From: Diorhabda sublineata
Lineage: Eukaryota; Arthropoda; Insecta; Coleoptera; Chrysomelidae
NCBI RefSeq assembly: GCF_026230105.1
Contig: NC_079475.1
Span: 11,672,125-11,736,124, forward strand
Reading direction: 5' to 3'
Length of the DNA: 64,000 nucleotides
Position 1 is the first letter of the stretch, and each line of letters opens with the position of its first letter. Below, piece by piece: positions 32,888-44,462 of this stretch. The position numbers were made by a program, and so were the translations under genes. The notes under the pieces are model-generated. The model was not told the DNA's origin. It made no database searches and saw only the letters and a program-made list of their open reading frames with translations.

Positions 32888-33540
32888 TATAGGGATAGTA
32901 GTATACGGATAGTGGTATAGGGATAGTACTATAGGAATAGTAGTATGGAGATAGTAGTATAGGGATATTAGTATAGGAATAGTAGTTAGGGGTAGTATTA
33001 TAGGGAGAGTAGTATAGGGATAGTAGTATAGGGATATTAGTATAGGAATAGTAGTTAGGGAGAGTAGTATAGGGATAGTAGTATAGGGATATTAGTATAG
33101 GAATAGTAGTTAGGGGTAGTATTATAGGGAGAGTAGTATAGGGATAGTAGTTAGGGGTAGTATTATAGGGATAGTAGTATAGGGATATTAGTATAGGAAT
33201 AGTAGTTAGGGGTAGTATTATAGGGAGAGTAGTATAGGGATAGTAGTATAGGGATATTAGTATAGGAATAGTAGTTAGGGAGAGTAGTATAGGGATAGTA
33301 GTATAGAGATAGTAGTTAAGGGTAGTATTATAGGGATAGTAGTATAGGGATATTAGTATAGGAATAGTAGTTAGGGGTAGTATTATAGGGAGAGTAGTAT
33401 AGGGATATTAGTATAGAAATAGTAGTTAGGGGTAGTATTATAGGGAGAGTAGAATAGGGATAGTAGTATAGGGATATTAGTATAGGAATAACAGTATAGG
33501 GATAATATTATAGGGATAGTACTATAGGGATAGCACTAGT
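32888..33540. repeat. 14-bp minisatellite with higher-order structure
   Basis: About 46-47 tandem copies of a 14 bp unit close to GGGATAGTAGTATA, with 13 bp variants lacking one base (GGAATAGTAGTTA). Variant units recur in the same order: GGGATATTAGTATA, GGAATAGTAGTTA, GGGGTAGTATTATA, GGGAGAGTAGTATA, GGGATAGTAGTATA. This makes a higher-order repeat of roughly 69 bp seen several times, with shorter partial cycles between. Guanines are nearly all on the plus strand. It has no open reading frame of note. Confidence 0.95.
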
Positions 33541-33563
33541 GAAATACCATTAGTTTCTTAATA

Positions 33564-34103
33564 AGGGGTCATCCATATATTACGTCACATGTCAATGAGG
33601 AGGGAGGGTATAACCGAAATGTGACAAGATGTGACAAATGACAGGGGGATCAAAAGTTCTGTGACGTCAGATGTTAAAATTCAAAATACTGAAACGTGAA
33701 ATTTTGATGTAAATAAAAAACTATATTACTATATTTAGTTTAGAGGTTCGATATAATTCACGAAAATTTTGAATGGGGAGGTTTTAAATAGGCTTAAGTT
33801 TTTGTTTGCTTTTTTTACTATTCCTGCTCCTTCCACATGCGCCTGCGCAGTGACTTCGATATACTACTAGTGTTTACTTGACGAATAACTTATTGACAGT
33901 TTAATTATACGATGTTGATTTTATTAGATTATTTTATAAAAATATAAATTAAAAATCAAACTATAGTGAGTTGTTCGATTATTTTCAAATATACGCATGA
34001 ATTCACTAACCGTGTGACGTCTCGGGATAATAAAAATGTGACTACATGTGACAAAGTTCAAAAGTCCTATATTTCGTGTGACGTAATTTATGAATGGCCC
34101 CCT
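33564..34103. mobile_element. 540 bp MITE with TGACGT-rich ends
   Basis: The left end GGGGTCATCCATATATTACG and the right end, read inverted, GGGGGCCATTCATAAATTAC, form terminal inverted repeats of about 27 bp with one indel and few mismatches. Both continue into GTCACA, and GTGACGTC motifs recur inward on both sides. There is no coding capacity; an open minus-strand frame crossing its right end (33924-34211) is fortuitous. It lies 24 bp after the minisatellite. The superfamily is not determined from these ends. Confidence 0.75.
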
Positions 34104-35280
34104 AAAGTTTGATTTAGTTTTAGTAATATAAAATACGATGTTGTACATGTGTATAAGAGATAAATAAGAAAATTTTGAGTGTAAATTTATTTTTGTCACA
34201 TATTTAAACATATCGTGGAATAATTCAACATCAAACCAGAAACGTTTACACCTAATTATAAATATTACAAAGATGATTGAAGTTAATAACAGTCAAAGCG
34301 ATTAAATCAAAACAGTTATACGATGTTATGAAAATATAAATGTCACAATGCGCGTAATTTGCAAAATCATAAACATCTCTTTAACGGTTTTCTCATAATC
34401 TAGCTACTTTAAACTTATAACTCAATAAGATTTATGACGGCAAAACACTTTCTTAAAATTAGGTTTACATAACATAATGTCATACTATGAATTGGTATTA
34501 ATTGAAACGCTACAGCACCTGTAGATTTATTTCTATCTAAAATATGCTACAATTATAATAAAGAAGAAGACACGGAAAATGGAGGTATCAAAATATAAAA
34601 AAAACAGCTGCGTCTTCGCAAAGCTGTAAAAAAGATCTTTTCTTGTCGAAGAAGATATTTTAGATAATCAAGGAGACAAGGGTGTATAGACAACACGCTA
34701 ACTCTAATAAAAAGACCTCCCGAAATTCCTATACAACTTATGGAAGAGGAAGGAATTTACGCGCGAATCTGTAATGCGAATGGGAATGAGGGCCTATCGA
34801 AATGACAGTGGATGGTGAAATGTTTTACTACACATCCATCTAGGGATGTATGATTGTGTATGTGTGCGTGCGTCTTCTTAAGGTGCTTTTATACGGTCGA
34901 ATTAGTTCTTAGCTCAGTTTCAGTCTCAGTCGAATTGCTCTCATCTGTTTCAGTTTAGCTCAGTGTTGTTTTACGTTTGTGTTCAGTCTTGGATTGCGTC
35001 TTTATAAACCATTGGAAGTTTCAATATTGTTATTTTGACATACTGTTATTTTTACAATTTCTTGAAAAGGCAATTACAGCAATCATAGAAATGCAAGAAC
35101 TAATAGATCTAAGAGGCGATGCGAACAGTCAAAATATTATAAGTTGATGGAATATTTTATCAACTAAGGTAGAATTGGAAAAGAAGATTATTCAGTGCAG
35201 AAGACATATTATGTCTAATTTCTTTGATTGCATTAATTTATTTTGTACCTTCTTAAATAAACTAAAAAAACGTCGTAATA
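34104..35280. other. intergenic, no recognised gene
   Basis: No clear domain. Around 34900-34965 there are several diverged AGCTCAGTTTCAGT-like direct repeats. Confidence 0.4.
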
Positions 35281-35882
35281 GATTATTTCTGCATAACTAT
35301 TGAAGAAACGTGGGTCCATCCCTTGACACCCAAAATAAAAGAACAATAAAAACAATGGACTGAAAAGGGTGTACCAGCTTCAAAAAAGGGAAAAACTGTT
35401 CCATCTGTTGGCATGATCATGGCGTTGGTGTTTTTGGGATGCGCTTGGAATAATTTACATTGACTATCTTAAAAAAGGAAAAAATATCAACGACGAGTGT
35501 TACTTTAAGTTAACTTATTGCAAAGTTTGGAAAAGAAAACAAGCAAAAACTAGGCTAAAGACAATGCACCAACTCACACATTCGTTATTGCAATGGCTAA
35601 AATTAATAAATTAAAGTTTGAATTGCTACATCATGCACCCCATTCGTCAGATTTAGCCTCTTCGAGTTATTTTCTGTTCCGAGACTTGAGCGCATGGATC
35701 GGTAGTTAAAGATTTCCAAACAAGAAGAGGTGACTTCAGGGTAAAAATTGTATCGAATTCATTGAAAATCACTGGGAAAAGTGTACGGAGCTAAAAAGAG
35801 ATTACGTGGAAATATAAATCTATTTTTTTCCAAAATTTTTGTTTTTCCTTTTTTGGGCCAGGTACTTCTGGAATCATCTTCG
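35281..35882 (+). pseudogene. mariner 3' half with its terminal repeat
   Basis: Reading begins with ITIEETWVHPLTPKIKEQ (first catalytic Asp changed to Glu), then KGVPASKKGKTVPSVGMIMA. DNAPTHTFVIAMAKINKLKF has the second Asp intact, and HHAPHSSDLASSSYFLF has the third catalytic Asp changed to Ser. The C-terminus IENHWEKCTELKRDYVEI ends at TAA 35815-35817. The 3' leader CCAAAATTTTTGTTTTTCC and the terminal repeat GGTACTTCTGGAATCATCTT then CG end at 35882 beside TA. At least four stops and frameshifts are present. It belongs to the same mariner group as 29697-30427 but overlaps it by about 40 codons, so it is a separate copy. Confidence 0.85.
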
Positions 35883-37496
35883 TATATTATCAAATTTTGT
35901 CTGCTCAGTACACTCCTGTAGCTAGCTTATTATGTAGACATTTCAACTTCAACTTTCTATCGGTGCTTTGCATCAAGCGTTTGACTTAGGTATTTTGTAG
36001 TGTTTGAAAATTTTGTTATGGTGTTATTAACCCATTAGACCAAGTGGTTGTTAATGGCACTAAAAGTACAAAGTAATTCTTCATCTGATTGTTCTTATAT
36101 TAACATTTTTAATTTAGTTGGGTGTTCTTGTAATGTTCTGTGTTCTTCAATTTATTTGATTTAAGAACGTAAACCACTGCCAGATGCTGAACTGCTAGAG
36201 GAAGCCGATCATTTGGACATGGATAGTTCTCAAATTCTTCCAGAATGTATATACATAGCCCCCGCTGTACGAAAATAATGAATTTATCGAAAAAACTAAG
36301 AAATAAATTTAATTGAACTGTCAGGTAGCATGTTCTTACAGATATGACGCAGACAATTTCCATTTCAGTCGTAAGATGTACTGTACCACTTCGAAAGGAT
36401 CCCACTGAATATCCTGCCAACAGACAAGAAGAAGATACGCTCTGAACGTATTATCTAGTTCCATCAAGTTTCTTCATTTGCAGAAAAATATGCACAGAAA
36501 CTAAGTATCCAAAATTATTGAAATAGGTCTCCCAATTTAAATTTATTTAAAGTGCTGACATCTTCAAGTGGAAATAGGAAACTTTTCGGAAAACCGTCGT
36601 ATATAGACTCGAAATTCGAGTAACCGAGTCACGATCACGATTATAATCGATTCTAAAGTGAATTGATTAGTATAAATAAATAATCCCAAACTTAATGAAT
36701 TTGTTGCAGAAGCATTTATATTAATTAGGGCGTGAACGGTAGTTGATGCTTGTGAAATTGTAAGAAATAAATAAATTTTCCTTAAAATCAAGCTTACACA
36801 GAAAACCAATTAGGAATGATACAAATAAATTTAGTTGCGCAACGAATAAATGTTTCTTAAATTCGCACCTATAGGTACTCAACACTCAGATTGAAACTAA
36901 TGAAAGTCGTTTGCCTATTCTTATAATGACACAGCGGAATTGTTATTGGTGGAATTAATCGTAATTGGCGTTCCTCTGCACACAACTGTACTTGATAGAA
37001 AGATATATCAGTATACGGATGCTACTGCTACTAAATACGAGGGTATTCACATTTATAAACAAGAAATAATACAGAAAATATTGATAATAATTTTATAAAT
37101 TTTAATACTCCCTTTTTGAATTGTGATAATAATATGTTTATGGTCTATTGTCATGGACGAAAGAGTAATAAAATCAAATTTCTTTTACAAAACTCGGTAT
37201 AATTGTTTTAAATGTTATTACAAAATAATAATCGGATTTGTATTGGTTTTTTTATAACCACAAACTGTACAGAAAAATGCCGAATCAGAAAAATTTTTAG
37301 CGCATTTTTTAAAATTTTTTACCTCTGTCCTATATGTATGTACCGACCTCATTTTTTTTGCATTTAATGATAAAATTTTGATGTTTCGACTTACTGTGGT
37401 CTTAATCAAAATATTACTTGACATTTTTATCTAAACATCAAATTTTTACTCGTCTTTAAAGAGAAATAAATAAAAGAAATTAACCTATACATATAA
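35883..37496. other. intergenic, no recognised gene
   Basis: Several short frames, none with a recognised domain. Confidence 0.4.
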
Positions 37497-37790
37497 GGCT
37501 GGATTATTTGTTTTTCGGCGAGAGCCGTGCAGACGCTACGCGGGCAGAAGAAAGCAGGCTTACGCTGTAGGCAACTAGGAAGCTCTCGCAGTACACACTC
37601 TGCCATTTTTGATGCTCTGAAGGCCATACTGCTGCAGAAATCCATCGAATAATGAGTCGTGTCTATGGGAAAAACTTTAAAGATGGCCAAGGATGCAAAT
37701 CTGTCGTTTGATATGACCTGGTTTAACGAGTTGACAGATTGGTTAAAGAAAACCGAAGATTCACCATTACTGCTTTTAGTAAATACAATG
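37497..37790 (+). pseudogene. mariner 5' fragment, same family as 62945-63290
   Basis: The 5' leader (GCAGACGCTACGCGGGCAGA and an AGAGCTTCC-type block in the complement) matches the leader at 63150-63290. Coding sequence follows in broken frames with YGKNFKDGQGCKS and LVKENRRFTI, the linker of mariners whose transposase begins with an 'AEIHRRMSxVYG' helix-turn-helix. The rest of the transposase is absent. The minus-strand 87-codon frame over it is only the complement. Confidence 0.6.
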
Positions 37791-38390
37791 AAATGATGAC
37801 TCTAGAAAAAGATGATAGTTTGCTTTTTTTTTCATTTCTGAATAACTTCTAAATTCGGTACCAATATAATTCTTATCGAAAACGGCATTAATGCTTACTT
37901 TAATTATTCTGGAATCAGAAAAATTCTAATGGATTGAACGATATTATTCTGAATTGGCAACATACTCAATCTGAATACTATAGAGACGGCTAATTCCATA
38001 GCCAATACTTAATGCAAAAAAACCAATAGATATTCTTATAATGTTGAAAAAGTCCCCATTATTTCGGAATTCGATAAAATTTGGTTTGTAGAAAAACCAA
38101 TCACAACTAATTGAACGGCGGGCAAAGATTTTCATAGGTCTAATGACAAGTTACATAGGAAGCCATATGTAATATTCAATATAGTGGCGCTGATCTAGAC
38201 TGTTCGAAATAGAGGAGGAAACTAAGGTATATTTCAGTTTTTCCATTATTCCATTCCCACATAATAATCGTATTGCCAAATAATGGTATCAACTAGCTAC
38301 ATTTTGAATAATTATATTGTTAACATATGGGCGGGGGGATCAAAAATCCATACAAACTGTTTATTTTAATTTAATTTTTGGCAGTTTACT
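37791..38390. other. intergenic, no recognised gene
   Basis: No motif recognised. A GC-poor stretch with short A-runs. Confidence 0.4.
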
Positions 38391-39300
38391 CTAAGAAATA
38401 ATGATTACAGACATTTTATAGATATGAAGCAGCATCAAATCTGATCGCTTTCCTAATATTTGTTTTTGTTGTTGTTGCATTAAATAATGGAATACTGAAT
38501 CTGGAATTTGCAAGAAATTCCCTATTTTTGATTGTTCATGTGTAGTTACTTCCAAAGTTTCAAAATATACTTTTCGTTTCGCCAAGTAGACGCATATTAA
38601 AAAAATTCCTTGTCTTCTCAACAACGTTCTTCGCGAAATGAGTAGTTGCCATATCTGAATACAACACAAAGTTTCCTTCAGGATGCTTTCTATTACATTC
38701 ACTCTTTTTAATATATTTGGCGGTAACAAATTTATGTTGAAGAACAACCACGAAAAGATATCATCAACCGTACCAACACTCATTGAGTTGAGTTGAACTT
38801 ATCTTTTTAAAACCACTTCTTTAATTTCCTTGTTTTTCTGACAATAAAAAGTTTCATTATTTGCCATTCCACTTGTGTTAAAAGTAAAATATGATTCATC
38901 GTTGATGATGATTTCCAAACCTTTGGCGGGCCACAACTCGTTGTCAGTGATACTTTCAAGTTTTGATTTTTGTTCTATTTGTTGCCTCTCGGGATATTTG
39001 GGTGTCGATTTTCTTGAATTTCGAACTAAATTCTGTTCCTTTAGAATGTTACTTACACACTCTCTCCCACTTCCAGTTTTCCGTGAACCGCTTCAACCAA
39101 AGCTTCTCCCTTCTTTCTAGGCATTTTTTTAGCTTTTCTGCTTTTTCGAAAGACCTGTCTCAACACGCCGACAGAGATCGTAAATTGTTTGTCTGGCTAT
39201 TTCCATTCCTAAAAAGTGAACGATTTCTTGATGTTGATCATAAAATTTGATTTTTATTTCACTTTGGTATTTCTGGCAAATTTCTAACAAAGATGTAATG
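38391..39300 (-). pseudogene. Tc1/mariner-superfamily transposase (DESYF type)
   Basis: Minus-strand reading gives MEIARQTIYDLCRRVETGLS near 39200, the helix-turn-helix. MPRKKG near 39120 follows as a basic linker. IINDESYFTFNTSGMANNET at about 38910 carries the first catalytic Asp in the 'DDESYF' box. VNVIESILK follows, then LYSDMATTHFAKNVVEKT at about 38640, the second Asp in the 'FWPDLASxHYAxxVxxWL' box. The end of the catalytic domain with the third acidic residue is not recognisable. Stops and frameshifts occur throughout. The group is distinct from the mariners elsewhere in the window. Confidence 0.7.
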
Positions 39301-40290
39301 CTTATTCTTGGGACAATTAACAGCTGTCAAATCAAAAGAAACAATGGACATTGTTTCTAGTTACTGACATATTAACTAAGACAATTTCCACATTTTCGAT
39401 GTCCACATCTGTTCAATCTCAAATGCGAGATCCACATATTTGGCCATTTTCATCAGGTATTTGTTAAAAATATTATAAGTGTTCAGTATGGCTACCTCGA
39501 CGAGAAAGAATGAATTGACTCTTCTTTGAACCACCACGATGTCTTTTAACGTTTGGTTTGCGGTACATGTAGTACATTAAAAAAATGGACGTATCAATAG
39601 ATAAGATATTCATTAGAAAATAATTACGAGAAATGTGGAATGTTAAATCTATGCACTTGAACAAATATTGTTATAAATAACATTGTAGAATACTGTATGT
39701 TTGTAATTTAGTGATTCATTGTTAATGGAATTTACGAATCTTGACACTCAATAAAGAAATTTTTGTAAACAATAACAAATAAAAAAAAATTCAACAATTT
39801 GTAATGTCTACGGAGAAACTATCTTCATCTTCTCAGATTGGTATAATTCACCTTGATTTATTATAAAAATACGCATTCGGTATCTAAGCTCAACACTGTA
39901 CGGAAGGTAGTTTGTCCATTTTTGATGAAAAGCGGTGCCCATATGGGGAGAATTGGTAGCTATTCTACGAACACCATCCACCTGACTAGAATTCTTTCGG
40001 AGTCCAGTATAATTATCGCGGACTTAATTGCCTATAACGCCAATATACCCTTATTCGTTGGCTAGTCATCACAAAAAGTATTAGTGTGCTTTATTGGAAC
40101 GCGTGTTTTTTTCTAAAATCACTACTTTCGTCATTTCATTGTCCTCTTAATTTCCCATAACTGGATTCCAAGAAATTTATTATACATATACCTATATCTA
40201 TCTATTATTCACATTTTGATTTCGATATTCAATATTTACAAAAAACTACGCCTGATTAGTTAAGATTATCTTCATTAACTTAATTTGACA
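39301..40290. other. intergenic, no recognised gene
   Basis: A 70-codon plus frame at 39853-40065 has balanced composition but no recognised domain. Confidence 0.35.
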
Positions 40291-40328
40291 ATTATCCAAG
40301 TGTTTGATCATTATCCAAGTGTTTGATC
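40291..40328. repeat. tandem duplication, 2 x 19 bp
   Basis: ATTATCCAAGTGTTTGATC occurs twice in a row without mismatch. Confidence 0.95.
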
Positions 40329-40412
40329 ATAACTATTATATACTAAGTACTAAGGTAAAAGTACCTTTTTGGTGTAAAATTGAATAATGTTCAAGCTCAC
40401 TTCAAGTTTTGC

Positions 40413-40585
40413 TCCATAAATCTAATTTTGAAAAAGTTATGTTGAATACTATTTGGTACTAACCGTGTAACTAGCACCCTCTATGAGAGTCAGGCATAAA
40501 ATAAATTCATTGGATGTATCAGCTTCCAAAACATATTAGTATAAAATTCCAAGATAATGTTGCCAGAATTTTCAGAGACATCGTA
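40413..40585 (-). repeat. dispersed repeat family D, copy 2
   Basis: Inverted relative to 4225-4372 and aligning along its length with about 75-80% identity. The open frame at 40514-40717 crosses it and is not supported as a gene. Confidence 0.6.
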
Positions 40586-41398
40586 AAAAATGTGTATAAA
40601 TTTTTTACCGTGCCAGCCTCAAATATTTTTCAATTTTATATCCACCCTAAAGACGCGACACATATATTTTTGTGTATATTTTCACGAAATAGTAAATACG
40701 AATTAAATTTGTTTTAGAGTGTCAATTTTAATTTAGTTATTCTAAAATACGTTACAAAAAGCTGTTTCCATTCATTTTATTTTTCATGTCTTTAGTGAGA
40801 AAACGATAAAATTTTGTTTTCAAATCACATACTTGAGGAATGTCAAACTTATGTGTAATTTTTTTTTAAATTTCATGAAAAATCGATACATAACTATGCG
40901 GAGGCTTGGAATCCATATTGAAAAGAGTAACCTTTGGTGTTTGATTACCACAATCCCATATTATTAACTAGTTGGCAGAGATTTCTTCCTTCAGCATTCA
41001 TTCCTTAAATAATAAATTATAGAATGGACTGTAAAGAATAGGCCCTCTATTAAAACTATTCTGATATTTAACGGTTCCAGAAATATTGAAACTGTGAACG
41101 AGGAAAATGAAGTTGGCAAATAAGTAAAAGAGACATAAAATATGCTGTGTCATTATAAATTAATAGTCGTTAAGTGAAGGTATTTCGAAAAAAAATAATA
41201 TTTGAAGCAATTATAAAGCGTTATATCATGAATAATACATCATTTAATATAAATGATAGACATAAATAATTAGAAACGTTAATTAATTATATTTTATACA
41301 ATAATATTTGTTCAACTTATTGATGTATTACCGCCTTAATTTATTCATAGGAATGAGTCATCGAAAATAACCTTATTCATTATTTGGAACAATTAAAA
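40586..41398. other. intergenic, no recognised gene
   Basis: AT-rich; no motif recognised. Confidence 0.45.
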
Positions 41399-41448
41399 AT
41401 ACAATAATAATAAAATAATAAATAATAATAGTAATAGTAATAGTAATA
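41399..41448. repeat. AAT/AGT trinucleotide-rich microsatellite
   Basis: A run of AATAATAAT-type units grading into AGTAATAGTAAT. It lies directly at the 5' edge of the LINE tail at 41450. Confidence 0.8.
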
Positions 41449-41449
41449 A

Positions 41450-41823
41450 AAGCGAAAGCTCAGTGTAAGTGGCAAAGTGAGTGGAACAGGTCGCAGTCAA
41501 AATTGAAAACCATCAAACCATACGTTAAACCATGGAAAGGTAGCCCAAAAAGTCGCGCAGATCAAATAAAAGTCGATCGCTTAAGGCTGGGTCACACTAA
41601 AGCAACACACTCCCATCTATTTAATAGAGAAAACCCACCGATAAGTGAAACTTGTAACGAGAACCTTAATGTTGAACATTTATTGTTAAACTGTCGAAAG
41701 TACAGAAATGAAAGAATACTTAACAATTTTCCAGACAATATAACCACCTTACTCAATGAAAATTGTAATAATGCAAACATAATTAAGTATTTGAAAGACA
41801 CCAAATTATATCACAAACTATAG
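41450..41823 (+). pseudogene. LINE 3' end: basic linker and Cys/His tail
   Basis: The plus frame runs from CKWQSEWNRSQSKLKTIKPY through KSRADQIKVDRLRLGHTKAT and HSHLFNRENPPI to CNENLNVEHLLLNCRKYRNE, ending with TAG after KLYHKL. The 'RLRxGHTxxTHxxLxxxxxPPxC...C...xxxVxHxLxxCxxY' pattern is the zinc-knuckle tail that follows RNase H in Jockey/I-type LINEs. Here the first Cys (PPxC) is changed. The frame is intact for over 120 codons. It is 5'-truncated next to a microsatellite. Confidence 0.75.
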
Positions 41824-42009
41824 TTGACATGTCGCTAATAACCTTTGTAGTTGATGCGACAATAAATTTAAAAAAAATACATATAAAACATGAAAAAAAA
41901 AATATTAATGATTATGCTTTTACCATAGTTTTTCATGTTTTTCAAAGCAAAACCATTCTTAGAAATTTAGCAACTGAAGATCGTTCTTCCAGAATATTCA
42001 TTACTCCAT

Positions 42010-42370
42010 TGAGTATCTTGGATGCTCTGGTCTTACCATTGGTATACTGGTATACATGGGAATAAACTTGCAGATCAAGTTGCAAAAGAAACTTACGACG
42101 TCCTATACGCGACCGATGGGCAAACCACTGGGCAAAGCTTCAACACTAAGCTATATGAAATTTACGGTCCATTGACTTCAGAAACCTACCCAAGAGTCGT
42201 AGAGACTCAGTTGTTGTGAGGAGACTACGCATCGGGTATACACGACAGATTCACGGACATTTCATGAGCGCTTCTGATCCTCCCAAATGTCAGAACTGGT
42301 GAATTGTCCACAATACTCCAATGAGCGACGTAGCCACCATCTAGGAAGTTCGTTCTTAGAAAGTTTGAAT
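42010..42370 (+). pseudogene. second LINE 3' fragment (RNase H end and tail)
   Basis: The plus strand reads YTGIHGNKLADQVAKET, the end of an RNase H domain with the 'HxGIxGNExADxxAK' box and catalytic Asp. After a stop and frameshift come RRLRIGYTRQIHGHFMSASD and PPKCQN, then decay. It is a different copy from 41450-41823, since both contain the tail region. It is truncated at the 5' side. Confidence 0.65.
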
Positions 42371-43274
42371 AAGGTGAAACAGTTACCACGTCTAATTCAA
42401 TATTTGAAAGGAAAATATAAATTCTTAATGCATGTAATCCAAACAGTTTGTTAATGCTGAAGTGTCGTAGCTGTAGCTAACAATTGTCTCATAACGGCAC
42501 ACGTTAAATGAAATAAAAGACAAAAGGTTAGAGAGATGATTTGTTATATTAGACTAATACTCTCAAAAATCAATTATTCGTTATCTAGCAAGCAAAAATT
42601 ACCTAATATCTTTCAAAAATTATATGATTATAAAACATGTCAAGAAAGCGCCAAAATAAAAGATCTTCGTAGCCACCTCATTCATTAAGATATCAAAATG
42701 GAAGCTGATTAATATGTCAAAAATTCTAATCTAACCTAACAATTTTCAAGAAATTCAAAACTCGAAAAACTATGTATTCCAAGCTGTAGGGAGGTTATAA
42801 AGTGAAAACAATTTCTACCGAATTACAAAATCAGTCTTTCTCAAATATCTTGATCCTAAAATAATAAATAGGATCTTATTTTTCCACGTACTTTAGCGCA
42901 TTTTGGCACGGCCTATCCAAATATTATATCATCTAATATTCTGTGGGATGACGATATTTGTAGGCCACTGCTTGTTCATTACCAGTCTGGAGGACGAAAT
43001 CCTGCATTCTAACTACCTTTTAGGTGGTCTTCTTCCTTCCGGATTGATCATTTTCTAAATATTCAAAATTCGGTTTGAATTTAGCATCTGTTATTGACAA
43101 AAAAATTGATATCCAATAGTTGAATATCTAGCGGATGGCAGTTTCCTTACAAATTATTATCCAGCTATGGAGTAACTTTGATTTTAATGGTACGAAAAAC
43201 AAATTACCTCCAATGTTCAAAGAAGAGTGTTTTTTTATGTTTTTCTGTGCGTAGAATCGATTTTTCGAGAGATT
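42371..43274. other. intergenic, no recognised gene
   Basis: No motif recognised. Confidence 0.4.
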
Positions 43275-44462
43275 TGAGCCCAAATTTGTTATAAATAATT
43301 TTTAATAAAGCTCTAACTCTTAAATAAAGAGAGATAAGGAAAAATGTTTTGATTAAAAAATGTTTATTTTAAAAATATCTACGAAAAAAATCTCCACAGT
43401 TTTTTGCAAAAAATCAATAATTACAGTTATCGTCAATATAATGCGAAATTATTGCAAAATTTACGTTTTTTTTTTCACTTTATCGGTCATGGCTTGATTC
43501 CTACATGACGTAAAAAGACTTAAAGCAACTCATTTTGAGCGTCAATGTTTAAGCTTCAAAATGAGATACTAGACCTTTTAAATATTATCTGTTAAAAAGT
43601 TACTGATGATTGAATGTACAAATTTTCAGTGTTTTAAGGGTTTATAAATTTTAAAAATCGTTAAGCACCTTACTGCACTTAAAGTGCTAATCAATACGAA
43701 CATTTGACCACTTATGTTTTCGACCCTTAGTTGTGAAGTTATGCTGGGTCAAACATTTAAGTGTCAATATGTATTTTCAATATATTTTGGTACGAATCTA
43801 AATGTTTGTCGCAATTTTCGTGGAAACAAGTTTCAAAAAAAGGTAAGGTGTAATGAAATAATGGAATAATTAATATATTTCAAAATTATATTTTAGACAC
43901 CATAAAAAATTAACTTCAATCAAGTTACTGTAAAGGAGTAATAGCCTCTGACCGCGCAGTTTAAAACCTGCATAATTTTACAAATAAGGGCTGAAAACAT
44001 AATTGGAAGTGATCAATATGATCGTATTGATTAGCACTTCAAGATACTCTAAGGTGCATCTCATTTTTTCAAATTTATATACCTTTAAAATACTTTAAAA
44101 CTAATTTTTTATGATTATTTGTTCATTCAAACTTCTCTAAATTTTGAACAGATGATATTTAAATGGTCTACAATATCTCATCTTGAAGTTTAAACTTTAA
44201 CGTTCAAAATGAGCTGCTTTAAATCTTTCTACGTCATGTAGGAACTAAATAATGAGCAAAGTAAGTGAGAAAAAACGTCAACTTTACATTATATTGACGA
44301 TAACTTTTTAAATATTGGTTTTTTACTAAAAATTGTTAGACTTTTTTGTATATTTTCTTAAAATGAATCTTTTTTATGGGAAACTTTTTCTCATATCTCT
44401 CTTTGTTTAAGAATTATAGTTTTACAAACAATTAAATTGCTTATAACAAATTACTTGGGCTC
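43275..44462. repeat. 1.2 kb imperfect palindrome (fold-back element)
   Basis: The left arm (43275 to about 43790) and the right arm (about 43940 to 44462, read inverted) align end to end. Paired blocks are GAGCCCAA at the outer ends, AAAGAGAGATA, TTATCGTCAATATAATG, TTCCTACATGACGTA, AGCTCATTTTGA, and AAGTGCTAATCAATACGA near the centre. Identity is roughly 70-80% with indels. About 150 bp lies between the arms. No protein motif is present. Confidence 0.75.

Noticed and set aside
32888..33540. Possible CRISPR array
   Set aside because: Units are directly contiguous 14-mers without unique spacers, and the DNA is eukaryotic.
33924..34211. 95-codon minus-strand ORF
   Set aside because: It crosses the right end of a MITE and reads through its terminal repeat.
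29697..35882. A single mariner split by a 5 kb insertion
   Set aside because: Both parts contain the first catalytic box region, so they overlap by about 40 codons and are better read as two copies.
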